Origin: Straminergon stramineum
Taxonomy: Eukaryota > Streptophyta > Bryopsida > Hypnales > Calliergonaceae
Reading direction: 5' to 3'
NCBI GenBank assembly: GCA_963920665.1
Contig: OY987267.1
Coordinates: 19,902,001-19,966,000 of the forward strand
DNA length: 64,000 bases
Shown: positions 33,628 through 47,143 of the stretch, in pieces
Numbering within the stretch: position 1 is the stretch's first letter
How the letters are laid out: every line of letters starts with the position of its first letter
Translations under genes and position numbers: made by a program
Notes under the pieces: generated by a model
Databases searched by the model: none
Told to the model about the DNA's origin: nothing
Seen by the model: only the letters and a program-made list of their open reading frames with translations

Positions 33628-36412
33628 GCTGTAGTGTCTTTTAAGACATTTTGCGTTTAGAAAGCAAGTAGAATTCGGTCCTCAAACTAGTATTCCTATG
33701 TGCATGATGAATCATTGACACTGTCTAAGTCATCTTGTGCATTTTTTAGACCCTAAGACTTAAGTGCCTAACTTTTGAGGCAGAAGTGAAGGAAGCAATG
33801 GAGAAAGAGTATGCTTGACGCCAACTTGAAGCCCAGCAACTCCTTCATGGCTATGGTAAAGACATACAAGATTGTAGACCACTACTTCTGAGATGGGAGG
33901 TCGGCTTGGTCGGCTTGAAGAAATGATTCGACAAATGGTTCATTCTCTTGGATCCAATAGTCCTCAACATCAGATTCTATTGGCTACAATTGCAGGTACT
34001 ACAATGCTCAAGGATGGCATGCACAACATCATTCCAAAAGACACAACAGGCACAGAAGATGATGTCCCCAACGCTACAGGAGACGCCCCAGACAATGTTG
34101 CTCACTCAGATGACATCACAAAAGACGTCGTCACCAACACCAATGCTGAGGTCAACTACCTTGTAGACAATATCTTTGACACTGTAGTAGACGAAGACCC
34201 CAAGCATGACACTCTAGACAATGCCTCCCTAGCCCCACCCAAGGACGTCGCCAACGATGTTTCGACTCTCATAGCAGAGGTTGCTAAAAAGGCCATATTC
34301 GTTATATTGAGACTTTCTGCAAATTTTGAGACAGAATGCTAGTTATTGGAAAATTCATTTAAAAAATTAGGAATTGAAACCCAAAATAAATAATGCTCAA
34401 ATAGTGATCCTATAATGAAAGTCTAAAAGTTGTTCTTACCTATTTATAAAAAAATACTAGTAAAGAGATGAAACGATTTATCCTCGAATTGAGGATAAAA
34501 TTGAGAATACGAAAGGTCTCAATATAACTAATATGGCCTTCAAAATGGACAATGCTACTTCGGATCCATATTCCATTGTATTGCAGGAAGTCCCAATCGA
34601 CCAAGAGCCCTCCACACTTGCTGCTTCAGAGGAAGTGCTATCCAAAGAGGTATATTTCACATCTTTGATGTAGTTGTAGAAGATTGCAACATTTATTGTT
34701 GACAACATGTGTACATGAACATCTGCGTGTGCATAGTGATGTTGGTCTATTAGGAAAGAAGAAGTTCATTGTTTTCTTCACACTATGAGGGCATTCATCA
34801 TGGTTTTGTAGGACACAAGTTTACCACCTATAGGTTCGTCTTCATAGTTGAATCATGTCACGAGGAGCCTAGCACCATCAAAGCTGACCAAGTTTGTGGT
34901 TCCAATGAAGTATATGAAGGCAACAACATCAAAGGTGGCCAAGTCCAGCCCTTCGAAGGTGATAGATCAACCAAAGAAGGGAGAATGAACACGAAAGAAA
35001 TGAACACTAAGGTAAGCATCTCATTGCAGTGCTACTAGCACATGCTACCTAGGTTGTTGAATTCTCATGTTTGCCAAAACAATTTCCACTAACTTACAAA
35101 TGTGTCTCGTAGGATGCTCTCTGTTTGTGAAGACATCATGGAGGACAAGTAGATGTCTCTTCACCTCACAAGAGACATCACAAAGGATGCCCTACTTTTC
35201 CTCACTACCATGTAGTACAATAGTCCAATCTTTAGCACATGTTTTCATTCCACATGTTTTCATGTAGTTTGTATGCAATCTTGAGTCTTCAATCACTCAT
35301 TTGAGAACTATTTTATTTTGTATTGGATATTCATTATATGAATAGGTCATTTCTATATTACTTCCTTCCTCTACAACTTTGTTTGGAATCGTGTCCTTCT
35401 AATTGACAATGACTACGGTCATTGCATCTTGATTATGTTACTGTAGCTATAGTGAATTCTAGAACTCAGCTAAGAGCTATTGCTCCACATGCTCGTCGTT
35501 TGCCGTTAGAAATGCAAAGAAATGTAATGTTTAGGTGGCATTCCGATGCTAGAATGAATTTGTTACACATCATAGCATGTATCCACGTGAGCATTTGGCA
35601 GATGCCAACTCCCATGCATGTGGACGTCATATGGGACACCTTGAAATCATACAAAACACCCCATAGTCCAAGGACGTGTCCTCCCACTATACTCTTTAAC
35701 TACGCCTTGCCACTAGGCATACTCACATTGATGTTGTTGTAGACATCACTCTATGCAAACTAACGCCAATGCGTTCTTCACTATCGTCCATGCAGACGTT
35801 GAACAGAGTTTCCTTTGACTCGCTTAAACATCTATGATAACATCATTCTGCTCAAATCATTGAGCTTCTTTTGTCCTCTTGGACGTCAAAAGTAACATCA
35901 TTTTGCTTTGTTCACTCATACGTGATGTCCCACGCTTATTGATATAGGCATCAAAAGTCACACTTCAGTCTCTCGACAAATGTCTCTAAAGACACATAGA
36001 TGTTGTAGTGGACATCATAGAAAACATATTGAAAAAGGTCATGGGTCTTGAAACTCATCTGAAAAAATGCCATATCAGCCTATAAAATTTGCCATGTCGA
36101 CATGACACATCATGAGACATATTAGATGACACATCAGTAATAGGTAACGGATGAAAAATGTTCCTATGTGGATTCCCACACCCATGTGGTGCTCATGTGG
36201 CAGCCACATGGCAAACTCTCAATACCCCAATGACCTATGTCTTGGGGGATGTCTGTTAAAAAACATGCGGATGTCCAACATATTTTTGCATATTTTTGGC
36301 ACGTCTTAGGCAACGCAAAATTTTAGATGTCTGCGAAGACATTTCTAAACATCATTTACAACATCCAGACGCAGAATCCAAGGATAAAAAAAAACATGGG
36401 TTTCTTATAGTG
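33628..36412. mobile_element. Probable CACTA-type element debris, 3' terminus at 36412
   Basis: The right end GGTTTCTTATAGTG reads CACTATAAGAAACC on the other strand, a form typical of plant CACTA (En/Spm) termini. The preceding kilobase (35100-36380) is unusually rich in GACATC, GATGTC and GACGTC words in both orientations, as in CACTA subterminal regions. The left terminus was not found and may be lost at the edge of element C (33627). Small frames at 33893-34342, 34769-35038 and 35422-35742 show no transposase motifs. Superfamily assignment is inference. Confidence 0.45.
33893..34342 (+). CDS. Small unrecognised ORF, possibly an element fragment
   Basis: 149 codons: MGGRLGRLEEMIRQM at the start, then a long acidic stretch rich in Asp, Thr and Asn (DDVPNAT, DITKDVV, DEDPKHD). 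No domain recognised. It lies inside the CACTA-like debris, where GACGTC/GACATC words bias the codons to Asp-Val and Asp-Ile. It is as likely to be an accident of those repeats as a gene fragment. Confidence 0.2.
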   Translation: MGGRLGRLEEMIRQMVHSLGSNSPQHQILLATIAGTTMLKDGMHNIIPKDTTGTEDDVPNATGDAPDNVAHSDDITKDVVTNTNAEVNYLVDNIFDTVVDEDPKHDTLDNASLAPPKDVANDVSTLIAEVAKKAIFVILRLSANFETEC

Positions 36413-38164
36413 ATTATAGCCAAGTAAAAAAATTGATAAGCTTTGACAACTTATATCATTCATTATATTAGAAAATCTTAGATTGGAGTCATACATGTAT
36501 TGAGTAAAGTTGACACATTATTCTACACATCTGCTTGGGGATCTCCCGATGCAATTATATAACTCATGTACAACCATGGATTCATTTGAGTGACATTTTA
36601 ATAGTACCTCAGGAATTTCTCAGTATTTCTTGTAGCTAAATTTCTAAGCTTTGGAACTAGAATCCTAACAATTCTTATTCTTACAAAAGTGTGAACTTGT
36701 AAGTGCCAATTTACCCACCTTTGGTAAATCGTAAACACAACTAGGTTCTAGATTTTGGCTAAGTGAATTCTACCCTTGGGTGTCTAAGCATGGTCCATTG
36801 TGCCTTCCAAGAAATGGATCTTTTTACTAAGTGCCTAAAGTGACCCCCAACTATGCAAGATTCTCTTAATCTACATCCTTTATTTTGGGTGATCAAATGG
36901 ATGGCCCACTGTATGTTTTGGATGGAACCTACGTCAGGATAGAACTAACCTAAGAAGCCTCTAGTTAATCTTTTGTCATTTCTAAAAACCTAAAACTCAA
37001 CCCTATCCAATCTTCCTAGCCAAAGTTATGGGTGGATGAAGTTTGACTGCTATTCAGTTCTTCAAACTTCATCCATCAATTGAACCTAGTTCCCTAATTC
37101 AAAAATATTCTAATTTTTTAGGGATAGGTCAAAAGACTTGATACTACCTAGATTTGAAGTTTGGCCCTAATTGGGGATTCCCACAAAATTCTCATCCATA
37201 CCTTACCTAAACTTCATCCACTAATTTCTCCTAACCTATAATTCGGAATTAACTTTTTTCTCTAGCCCGGGAACCTAATTGATAGCCTCCTTCTAATCTT
37301 CTTAATTTGTTGTCAAATCCTAGGTCTAACTATTCTTCATCCAAATCAATCCTAACCTTCATGTGGCGATAACTTCTTGTTTTTAACCTGATTTGGGCGT
37401 GCCTTAGGTTTTTGGAAAGCTACAATCCTCTTCTTTAAGTCTCTATCCTAAGAAGCTACCTGACCTATAGTCTTAAGGGTCTGACCTAAGAGTGGGTCTC
37501 GGCCAAAGTTGCTAATCACTAATTAGGGACCTTGGAAGAGTTAGGGACGGTTTATCTCATAACTCAAAACTTAAATCATTGATCGCACCCATCAGAAGCT
37601 CTCCCTCCTCCACCATGAACTTCCGTATCACAATATAACGAACCACCGTCCTAATCATAAAACAATTTAATACAAGAGATTATTTGTTGGTTTTATCCTA
37701 TTTCTTTCCCTCTCTTTTCTTTTCTTTCCACGCTACCCCTCCTACCCTTGGTTCTACCTAAGAAGCTAGACTAAAAGACACGTCATGCCATCCTTCAAGG
37801 TTGAGCTACTTCTTATGTCCTACATCTTATGCTTAATCTCATGTAAATCACCTAATTTTAATCTAAGGGCCCTAATGAGACTTGGAGATTCTCCTCCTAT
37901 CTTCTCTCTTCTCAAACTCTTCCTCCAAATAGTCCATCCTTCTTGTCACTCTATCATTCTTCCTATTGCTTGGTATATTTTGTGGAGACGGGGAGTTGGC
38001 TTCCCCGCTCTAAGGTCGATCATGGGTGAGCATGAATTTTTGGCTGTCCTCTTCTTCCACCCTTGGAACTTCCCTTCCCTTTTTCTCTTATCTTTTACAC
38101 TCGACTAGCTGTTGGTTCCTTTTATTTACTAGACCCCTTCTTGGATCAAACTCTTGCCCAGTAG
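36413..38164. other. Non-coding spacer, no gene seen
   Basis: Mostly AT-rich with pyrimidine-rich stretches. The 107-codon frame at 37785-38108 is Leu/Ser/Phe-rich in a C/T-rich strand and shows no domain, so it is not called. Confidence 0.4.
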
Positions 38165-38440
38165 TTGGAGACCCACCCCAGCATTGTGAATCCACCCCGA
38201 TACTATGACCCTACCCAGATACCAAGACTTTGCTCGAACTGTGCACCTACCCTGATGTTGGAGACCCACCCCAATATTATGCCCCTACTCGGATACCGAA
38301 ACCCTACCCAAATTATGAACCTACTCCAATATTGGAGACCTACCTTGACACTGTGAGTCCTCCCGAATACTCAGACCCTCCCCGACACTAGAACCCCACC
38401 CCAACTGTGGACCCACCCAATACTACGAGCTTCTACCCGG
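38165..38440. repeat. Degenerate minisatellite
   Basis: Irregular repetition of GGAGACCCACCCCAATATT, ACTATGACCCTACCC and GATACCAAGAC-like words, with a period around 22-25 bp. Too diverged to give a unit count. Confidence 0.5.
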
Positions 38441-38689
38441 TAATTGGGCCTTAACCCCAGTGACTACCCAGAGGTGTTGGACTGGTTGGGGAATGGCCTT
38501 GCTTCCTTTTCACTTTTCATTTCTTCTACTCTCAATTCTAGGCTAATATTAACTTAATTCGTGAGGGAAGGAAAAATGGAGGACACCTAGGGGTTAGCCA
38601 TAGAATTAGCCACAAAGAGACAACTATGCTATTTTGTTTTGTATATCCTATCAGTTTTACCTTCTAATTCCTTTTGGGGGGCTTAATTT

Positions 38690-41238
38690 TTATAGGGAAA
38701 GGGCCCACCAAGGCTCACGGACCACCCTTGGGATGATAATAATGCACCACTAAGACTTTGGACCCCAAGGAGGGTTCAAAGCTTTGTTGTGGTTCCTTCT
38801 TTTAACACACTGCTAAGACTTTTGAACTCAAGGGGGTTCAAAGCTTCACCATATTCCTCTCTTTTAACTCACTACTAAGACTTTTGACCCTACGAAGGTT
38901 CAAAGCTTCGCCATGATGGTGGGACCCGCTACCCCTCACACTCTTGTGTCTTCCATTAGGTACTCTAGATTAGTATTAGGGAACAAAAGAAAAGGACCCT
39001 TGACCCCCACGGTGTCGTGATGATTGCGGTTGGTCCAATAAAGCACGGGGCTTCTAATTGTGGCAATGTTTGTTTTTATTTTAAGAACAATACAAATACC
39101 AATTTATTTATATATATAAAACATCAACCTCTCAAAATCTTTACACTAAGCTTTAAACCCTTGAAACTTGGACGATACACGGTAGTACTTGAATCCCTCT
39201 CAAGTTTGGCTACTATATCATGACAAGTTCTAAGTCAAAATCCAAATGTAAACCCTAACAATTTGCTTATTGCCTCCTCTCAAACCTCCTTCTTTATCAT
39301 CATCATCATATATATATATATATATATATATATCACCTCTCCTATTTTAACCCCCAATAGTATAATTCTCTAATATATATTATCCTCCCTCATCATCATT
39401 TAATTGCCCTCACTATTATCTTTATATAGTAGATTAGTATACTAATAAAAGTAAAAGCAATTAGAAAACTACAAACTAACTAAAATAACTACTAATCGTC
39501 CTTTGAATTAACCCTAACTTGCAATAGAACTAATATTAAAATATATAGAGGCCTATTTTTAACTATTAGACGGCCCACATCACAACAATGGATTAGCAAC
39601 ATGGGTTAGTAGAATGAAAGACTGGAACTAAAGGCCCTCCAAAGTAGCATCACCAGTCATATGGGGGATTGATCTAGAGTTAGTACAACGCAAGGAAAAG
39701 AGGGTGACTAAGTACCCCCTCAAAAATAAACATACACCACTCCAAGTAACAGGATAAGATAAAAAGCCTCTAAGCAAGCCTTAAGGCTTAAAGAAGTTAG
39801 TACTATACAACTCAAGGTACAAGGGACCTACAAGACCTCACAAGTTTGAAAAAGAGCAACAACAGCCAAAAGTACCCAAAAACACACCGTTGCAAGGTTT
39901 GTGGCTAAAATGCCACAATTCCAACATAAGTCGGACCAAACGGACCCAATTACACAAAAAGATGGTGATGAGAGAGGAGAAGGGGTGAACTTTTATACTC
40001 TTTCCCAGGCACCCACCTCCTCTCATTCATCTAAGTTAACCTTATCTCTTCGTATTTTCATCTTCATCCTCAAGGTTTTCATCCTATGTTGGCCCACTAA
40101 GCTAATTTTTGGAGATTATGTCCGAATCGCAAACAGATTGTGCCATTGGCTTCAGAAGGCCATTTTTTGTCCAGGCACCCTTCCCCTCTTACCATCTTCA
40201 ATATCGCAATGAAACCTAGCGCCACCTTAACACTAAAATCGAGGAAAATCCCAACTTTGGGAGGTTGACTTTTCTAGCAAAAGTAACTATCTTAGGCTCC
40301 TAAGTAGATGTGGGGGAGTGAGAAAAGGCCTATCTTGGGCCCCATTCCACTTCCGTATGCTCCCATTCCATTGGTCAACTCCATTGTGGACTTTAAATTC
40401 CATTAATCGTCAAGGAATTTTGCAGGTTCAGGTACTTTTGACTATTGAAATGTCTTGAAAATTGTTGGAGTAGCTTATTAATATAAAAGAAGCTATACTA
40501 ATTTTTAGTGGAATTTTACCGCCACCTGGTCAATTTCTAAGAATTCTTCATCACAGGTTTGGGTAGTTGACCATCTAGAAAGGCATCTTTTGACTTTCAG
40601 AAAATTTTGAAACTTTTTGTAGAACCTACCATGAAATTCTACAGCACATGTATAGGCTCATATTTTTACTCTACACATTGGCCTAGAGGAGACAAAATCC
40701 AACCCCTCATTTAATTATTAGTGGTCAAAGAATCTTTCACACTAGAGAAAATCTGGGTGAACCAACTTCTCCATTGTTTTCCGAGCATGGTTTTAACCCT
40801 AAGTCACCTTCCTTGGACCAGAGATTCTTCCATGATCCCATCTTGGTATTTTTGACACTTGCAAACCAACATTTTGGATTCCACTATTTCGTCAATAAAA
40901 TGGGGAAATTGGAACCTATCTCCGGGAATTGACCTATATGCCTCACTAGGGTTCCCTCGACCAATATTAGCCTAGAGATGTCCTTTCTATATGGGATTTT
41001 GAGCCTAGTACGCCCATCACTTGTAATTGACCAAATTGCCACAATTAATTGAGTTCTAACCTATTTATAACTCATGATTGGGCCATTCTAGCTATAATAT
41101 TTTACAATTAGACCAAATACTATGTTGGTATGTGATACACCTATTTTGGATCTACACTCTTTTGAGGGATTTTGAATATAAAATTGCATTTAAAATAACA
41201 AAAAAAAAAAGAAAAAAAAAAGTGAGCTCCTATTGACA
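38690..41238 (+). mobile_element. Large LTR-like repeat E, copy 2
   Basis: About 2.55 kb, aligned with 15528-20787 minus its insert. A possible 5-bp duplication AATTT flanks it (38685-38689 and 41239-41243), but in AT-rich DNA this is weak. Three 62-bp tandem units (38750-38935) begin the element. A TATA-like CTTTTATACTC lies near 39990, and the sequence just downstream (GGCACCCACCT) is the spot where element D landed in copy 1. A (TA)n tract occurs at about 39309-39333 within a segment absent from copy 1. No coding capacity seen. Confidence 0.6.
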
Positions 41239-44061
41239 AATTTAGGGCTTATAGAACTCTACACCTATATTTGGAGATCTCCCATTGTGTTGCCTAAAGC
41301 CATATATCGGGGGATTTGTACACTTCTTTTATTCTAGACTTTCAATAGTCCAAAAGTAGTTAAATATGACATTTTTCCTCAAGTTGCTTTAAAAAGTTTT
41401 ATTAATTTGTCTAGGGATTACCATATACTTATAGGACAATTATATTGAATAAAAAAAAGTTTCCTTCTTCATATTGATTGTACAAATAAATTGACACACA
41501 CACACACATATACAAATAGGTGAATAAATAGATAGACAAATGTATAAATTGTCATTTTATACTAAATACAATGCAACTACTAATAAAAACACATTGTTGA
41601 TTTATCTATCTCAATACTAGTAGAAACATGGTCTACAAAAACTCAACTTTTAGACCCATGTTGTGTCTAATTTGAAATTGTATGATGAATTAGACCCAAT
41701 CTTGGTCTTAAAGCTAAGTCTACAACTTTACATGGACCATGTGTTTCCTTTTATGATAGTTAGTACATAGTCTCCCGCTTAAAATAGGTATGTAGCCTAG
41801 GAGTAATATATCTTGTTCATTAGAACTTTAGGTGAGACACAAGTTTAATCCCTCACTACCAAAAGGGATGAAAAGTGTCCTCAAGTCGAATTCAAAGTGC
41901 TTCTACTTTAATTTGCACCTAGTGTCCAAATTTAATAAAACTTGTTGGAAAATTTGCCCTCTATCTTCTACTTTGTGTGGTAAAATTTTCAAATCAATAC
42001 AAGATGTACTAAATTTTTGGAAGCCAATTGAAGTTCACAAGTTCAATTTGAATTCACCAAACTACATTTGATGGTTGCAACTTTAGGAGCTTGTATCTCT
42101 TTCATTTAAAGTTCTTTATCAATAAAATTTATTGGGTTATGTTTCCCTTGAAGTCTAGTTATTATGGTAGAACTTTCATGTCAATCCAGGTTGTTTTGAA
42201 TGTATGGGAGCAATTTGAAGTTCAAAATCTCAACATTTTTTGGATTCCAATGAACATCGGTGTCTTGTTTCTTCTTCATACAATATTCATTTCCAATAAA
42301 GAAAAAATTGGAAAAGTTGTGCATACTAGTCTAGTTTTTGTGTATAAAATTTCATATCAATCCAAGAAGTTATAAGTGATTGAGAAGCATTTTAGTAGGA
42401 GGTTTAATTTTTGATGTTTAATTTTTGATGTGCTTTTTGCAACTTTTCTTGCTATTTTTTGACATTTCAAAGCCATCTTGCACACACAATGAATCAATTG
42501 AATGATTTCTTTTCATCAAAGTGTTTGTCTTTGAGTTTTGAATCACTTTGTAGTTAAATATTTTTTCATTTGAATAGGTTCAAAAATCGAATTTCACCTC
42601 CAAATGTGTTTTTAAGAAAATTTCAGCATCTTTTTTCAAGACTAAAACATTATAATCTTGCAATTTATGCGGTCAAATGACACCAAATTTGATGCATGTC
42701 ATCTACAAGATTTTATGGTTGAGATCTTTGTAACTCAGTGAAAATTATATCTATAACACTTCAAAAGGAATATTGTTTTTGAACTTGTTCGGGCCTTAGA
42801 CAATGAGGGATTAACAACCTCTAATAACCCTCAAAAGACACAGCGCTTGTGACCAAGCTGTTATTGAACCAATAGGCATATTCTTTGTTTCTAAAATTAA
42901 GAGTGAAGTCTTCCATCAGACTCTCATCAGAACTGCAACATTCTTGCACAGTTATGCCAGTCTCAAATAAGTTTGGATTTCTTTTTCTTTTCTTCTAAAG
43001 ATTGTCCAAATTTTTGAGGAGATTGGTTTACCGAAGAACATGGCCCATGCATCATGTATTGTGTATTAGTGCAATGGGTAAAGTGTATTTGATCATGTGC
43101 CATGTATTTCAACAGTGTAAAGTGTGGAGAGGTTCTGGATCAGAATGTCCTGCATAGGTACATTTGTCACTGAAAAGATGTAATAATGAGACGATGTACA
43201 AATGCTGGGTGGTAAGCTATTCCAAGTTGCTGTATCCTGGAGGTTCTTGCCAGTCTCTACAGTACTTCTCAATTATGATTTGATTTTCTTCATAAACTGA
43301 AGGTGGGGCATTCCAAAATTGTCTTTATATTAGGAGCATGGAAGAGATTGAGATAAGTGAACAAGAAAGTACAAATAAACAAAGAATCTTTTTCAATGAA
43401 CAATGCATCCACCTGTTGTCAACAATAGGTCACCCTATAAAACCATCACGAGGGTTGTCAAAAATAGAAACTTCTATCTTACACACTCATACGCTTCATC
43501 CTTTGTTGAGGCCTTAAAAAAATAAAAATAAAAAATCTCTATCTCGGAATGGATGCCAGAGCATGCTGGCTGCTGACTTGCCAGTGGAAGTGGAAAGGAG
43601 ATGGATGCCAGAGCGTGCTGACTGCTGACTTGCCAATGGAAGTGGAAAGGGTTTCCAAGGTGTTTCATTATAGGACATCATTTTCAGGTATGACTACCAT
43701 TCTAGAAACAGGATCCATCCTAGAAAACCAGCATATTTTCAATTTTTTGGGTTAAATGTGTAGGCCATACTCAGGAGAAAAATCCCGCAAGGTATGGAAC
43801 CTATCATGGGTATTCCAATCATTTGTTCCAATTACACCAGCCAAGCATGCAAATAATCCTTAGCTCCAATAGAGTCAAAGATGCTTCCACACCTAATGAT
43901 TCAAGGATGATCTAAGATGTAAGGTGGGTACCTCCCAAAACCGCCACTTTTGTGATTCTGTGCCTAGTTATTCAATTTTTATTAATTTTCTTGTTGGCAC
44001 TTGAAAGGAGGTTTCAATGTACCAAAGAACATGACATTTGGATATTGCATGCAAAAGTTAT
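41239..44061. other. AT-rich DNA, no gene seen
   Basis: No ORF with protein features. A short CA repeat lies near 41493-41506. A 53-bp direct duplication is listed separately at 43549-43655. Confidence 0.4.
43549..43655. repeat. Tandem duplication, about 53-bp unit
   Basis: GGATGCCAGAGC-TGCTG-CTGCTGACTTGCCA-TGGAAGTGGAAAGG-like unit twice in tandem, with only a few differences. Confidence 0.8.
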
Positions 44062-44062
44062 T

Positions 44063-44702
44063 AACCCCTAAATGCCCAAGGCACCAAATTTTGGTGTTTT
44101 GAAAACTTTGAAGTTAAGTAGAATCCAACCAAATTGCTCTTATTATTAGTTTATATTTTTGGAGAACTCTTTTTGAAGTCTAGTTTTAGGATCAAAAAAT
44201 TGATCTTAAAAATGAAGGACTAAGATTTTTCTATTCAAGATTTTGTGCAAGGATGTCCATTGCAATCTTGACCTCCTGTAGTATTGAGGGCTCTTGGAAA
44301 TGAGCCTTAAATATACTAGATCTTGGAGGAAAAATCGCATTAGAACTTCATTTTGAAAAATCGAAGAATAGATTTTGAATAACCGTAAATTGATTGGGTT
44401 TGTGCATGCTAAGCCTTGTAACCTCATATTTTTTTAGTGACCAACTTTTTAGAGTTGACATGCAGAAAGAGAATTGAAAAATTTTCATACTTTTAACACC
44501 CTCATGATCAAATATTATAATCTTTCAATCCGTAAGTGATATTGTTATGTTTTCTTTTTTGATGTGATCTCTAACATGTCTAATTTGAATTTTTACGGTT
44601 ACAATTCAAAAGAAATTGGTAAAACTTATGAAAATGTTGACTTTTTGTTCAATTTAGAACAAATTTCAAGAAGCTCCAAACAGGCCTTGGGCATTTAGGG
44701 GT
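44063..44702 (+). mobile_element. Terminal-inverted-repeat element, copy 2 (non-autonomous)
   Basis: Left end AACCCCTAAATGCCCAAGGC and right end GCCTTGGGCATTTAGGGGTT are perfect 20-bp inverted repeats, about 600 bp apart. No ORF. The interior matches 22632-23325 in reverse orientation. The flanks do not give a clear duplication (TTA on the left, TGA-like on the right). MITE-sized to slightly large; the superfamily is unresolved. Confidence 0.78.
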
Positions 44703-47143
44703 TGAGGAACAAAGTTTCGTTCTACAATAGTTTCTTCCACATAGGTATATAATTGATTTTGGAGATGTACCCAAAGTGAAGATGGTGGTTTAGGGTTAGT
44801 AGTGCATTTTTGGGTGCCCACCCTCAGTAGTTATGATTCAAAGGCTTGTCATTGGGACAATACAAATTCAAACTTCAACAATTCAAAACCTAATAGTATA
44901 ATAACCAAAAGTGCATATGAACATTCATGATCTTCCAAAGGGCGACACCATTTAGCAATTTAGCATTTATCTTAGCTTGAAAGTTTTGTAGAGAACGTAA
45001 GTCGAAGATAACACAAGTGAATTCAATTAGAGCAAGAGTTTGAATTCTTCCCCACACTTATTAGATGAATGCTTGATGAATGTAGTCTAATTAGTTTGAA
45101 CATTTGATGAAATTTGGATGAATGTAAATGAGAGTAAATGAAGTTGAATGAAAATCACATTATTGGAGATACAATAGTATGAAAAGAGTATAGACCAAAT
45201 CATACTGATTTATTGAAAACATTAATATTGTAAACTACCATATTAGTACTCTTAGCAAATTTGCATAATTCCAAAACTAGTGCAAGTTAGTGTTCTAATT
45301 ACAAAGTGCACTACTTGAAGTATCTTGTAAAGTAAAAAAGACATATTAGTTAGAGTATGAAAATATAATAAGGTAGAATCACCTTAAACCAGAAAAATTT
45401 ATCTAACAACCATTGTTTTGTGCCAGAAAGCTTTCATTTTATAATCATGTAAGATAAATTGTAACTAGAGTGGCAAAAAATCCAAGAACTAAATTTGAAT
45501 ATAATATGCAAAGGTTATATTTAAAAAAAACTTGAATTGGAAGATTTTCTATAAGTGTGCTCTAATTCCTAAATTTACTTGTTCAACATTGTGCAACAAG
45601 CATCTACATTTTCTAAAAATTGTTTATAGCTCAGTAGATCATTAGAGTGGATTGATAGGATCCAAATTGACAATGAAGACTTGAAATATCAATCTCAAAC
45701 ATTACTGTAGCTTACTAACCAAAGCTATCCTATAATTATCCTATTACCATAATACATATAACACTAATTTGCCCAAGCCACATTGTTTAAAACTAGTATG
45801 TACAATCTAAAATATTATTGTATTGTATCAATTTCCACAATTTTCTTTAATGACCCTAATTATACAAGTTGAACTAATTTTTCAACTTCACTAATTAATA
45901 GGACAAATCAATCTAATATGTAATTATTCACCTAATCTAAGTGTCATTGACAAATCAACACTCATCCATTTGTGTGAAGAAATAGAAGCAATGTGAAGGA
46001 TAAAAAAAAATAAAACCATATTCTTTGGATATTTTGCAAGAGTGTGGAGAGGATACATACAAGTGAGTGTTAACCAAATACATTTTAATATGTTTTAATC
46101 CTTGAAGTCCCACGATTTCCCTTAGGAAACTTTTGCCTATGATCTCAATTTTTGGCAAGATTTTCTGAAATTTATTTTGAACATAGGAAAATTGATTAGC
46201 TTTCTAGGAATATAAATTTTATTTCAATCAGTGCCTAGAAGCAAAATTTATGCCACAGTAAGTCCCAAATCCATAAAGACATGCAACAAAAAAAATTCAA
46301 AAATCTTGAAATATAAAAAATAATTATTTATTATGGATCATATTTTTTCTATGTGGAAAGATATGATCAATTCATTTCATTTGGATAAGTAATGTCAAAG
46401 TTTTGAACTTTTTTGTTTTGCAAGCAATCTTAGCAAATTTTTGAAAAAATCATGTATTGGATCTGATTAGAAACTCTCTTTTAATAATTTAAAAAAAAAA
46501 GTTACAAATGGTTTAGTTTGTATTCTAGAACAATGTCATAATTGGAATTAGGATGTTTCAATTCTAGCTTAGAGCTATCAACAATTTAGTTTTTCCTTCT
46601 ATCTTGAACCTACTTCAATTTAATAATATTTTAAAGAATGAAAATTATGTTTTTGTTTTTGTTTTTCCAAGTTTCAATTCAATTCTTCAATATAAAAAAT
46701 TAAATTAATAATTTGTAGTACAAAATTTTTTAATGGAGAAGAATAAAGCCAATATATCCCGTCAGCATAGAGGAGGAAAAAAAACTCTTTTTTTTGCTTC
46801 TCTGTAAACGCTTATATCTTGTGATCAATAAATGAGGTCACAATTTCCTAAATTTCTTCTAGACATTTTCATACTGGTCTAGTGCAAAATCCTATGGTTG
46901 GATACACAAAAAAAATGTATAAGAGTTTTGTTGCTTGCATTGAAAATGACAATTTTGGGTGTTTTTGATGAAAAAATGGCCTTGAAACCTTTAGGGATTA
47001 ACCAATCTTGACAACAAATAACAACCTTAATTGAAAAATGTTTGCATAAAGGTTTTGATCACAAATCCTCTTATTGAATTGTACAAGTGTTCATGTTGGA
47101 TCTTGTTGGTTTTGTAGATTTCCAAAGGAGATTCCTAATTCTT
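44703..47143. other. AT-rich DNA with diverged repeat (about 46190-47005)
   Basis: No gene. The segment near 46190-47005 resembles 21815-22292 and ends with GGCCTTGAAACCTTTAGGGATTAA, a decayed form of the same terminal word. Confidence 0.45.

Noticed and set aside
37785..38108. 107-codon Leu/Ser/Phe-rich frame
   Set aside because: Falls in a C/T-rich strand, has no recognisable domain and no conserved context.
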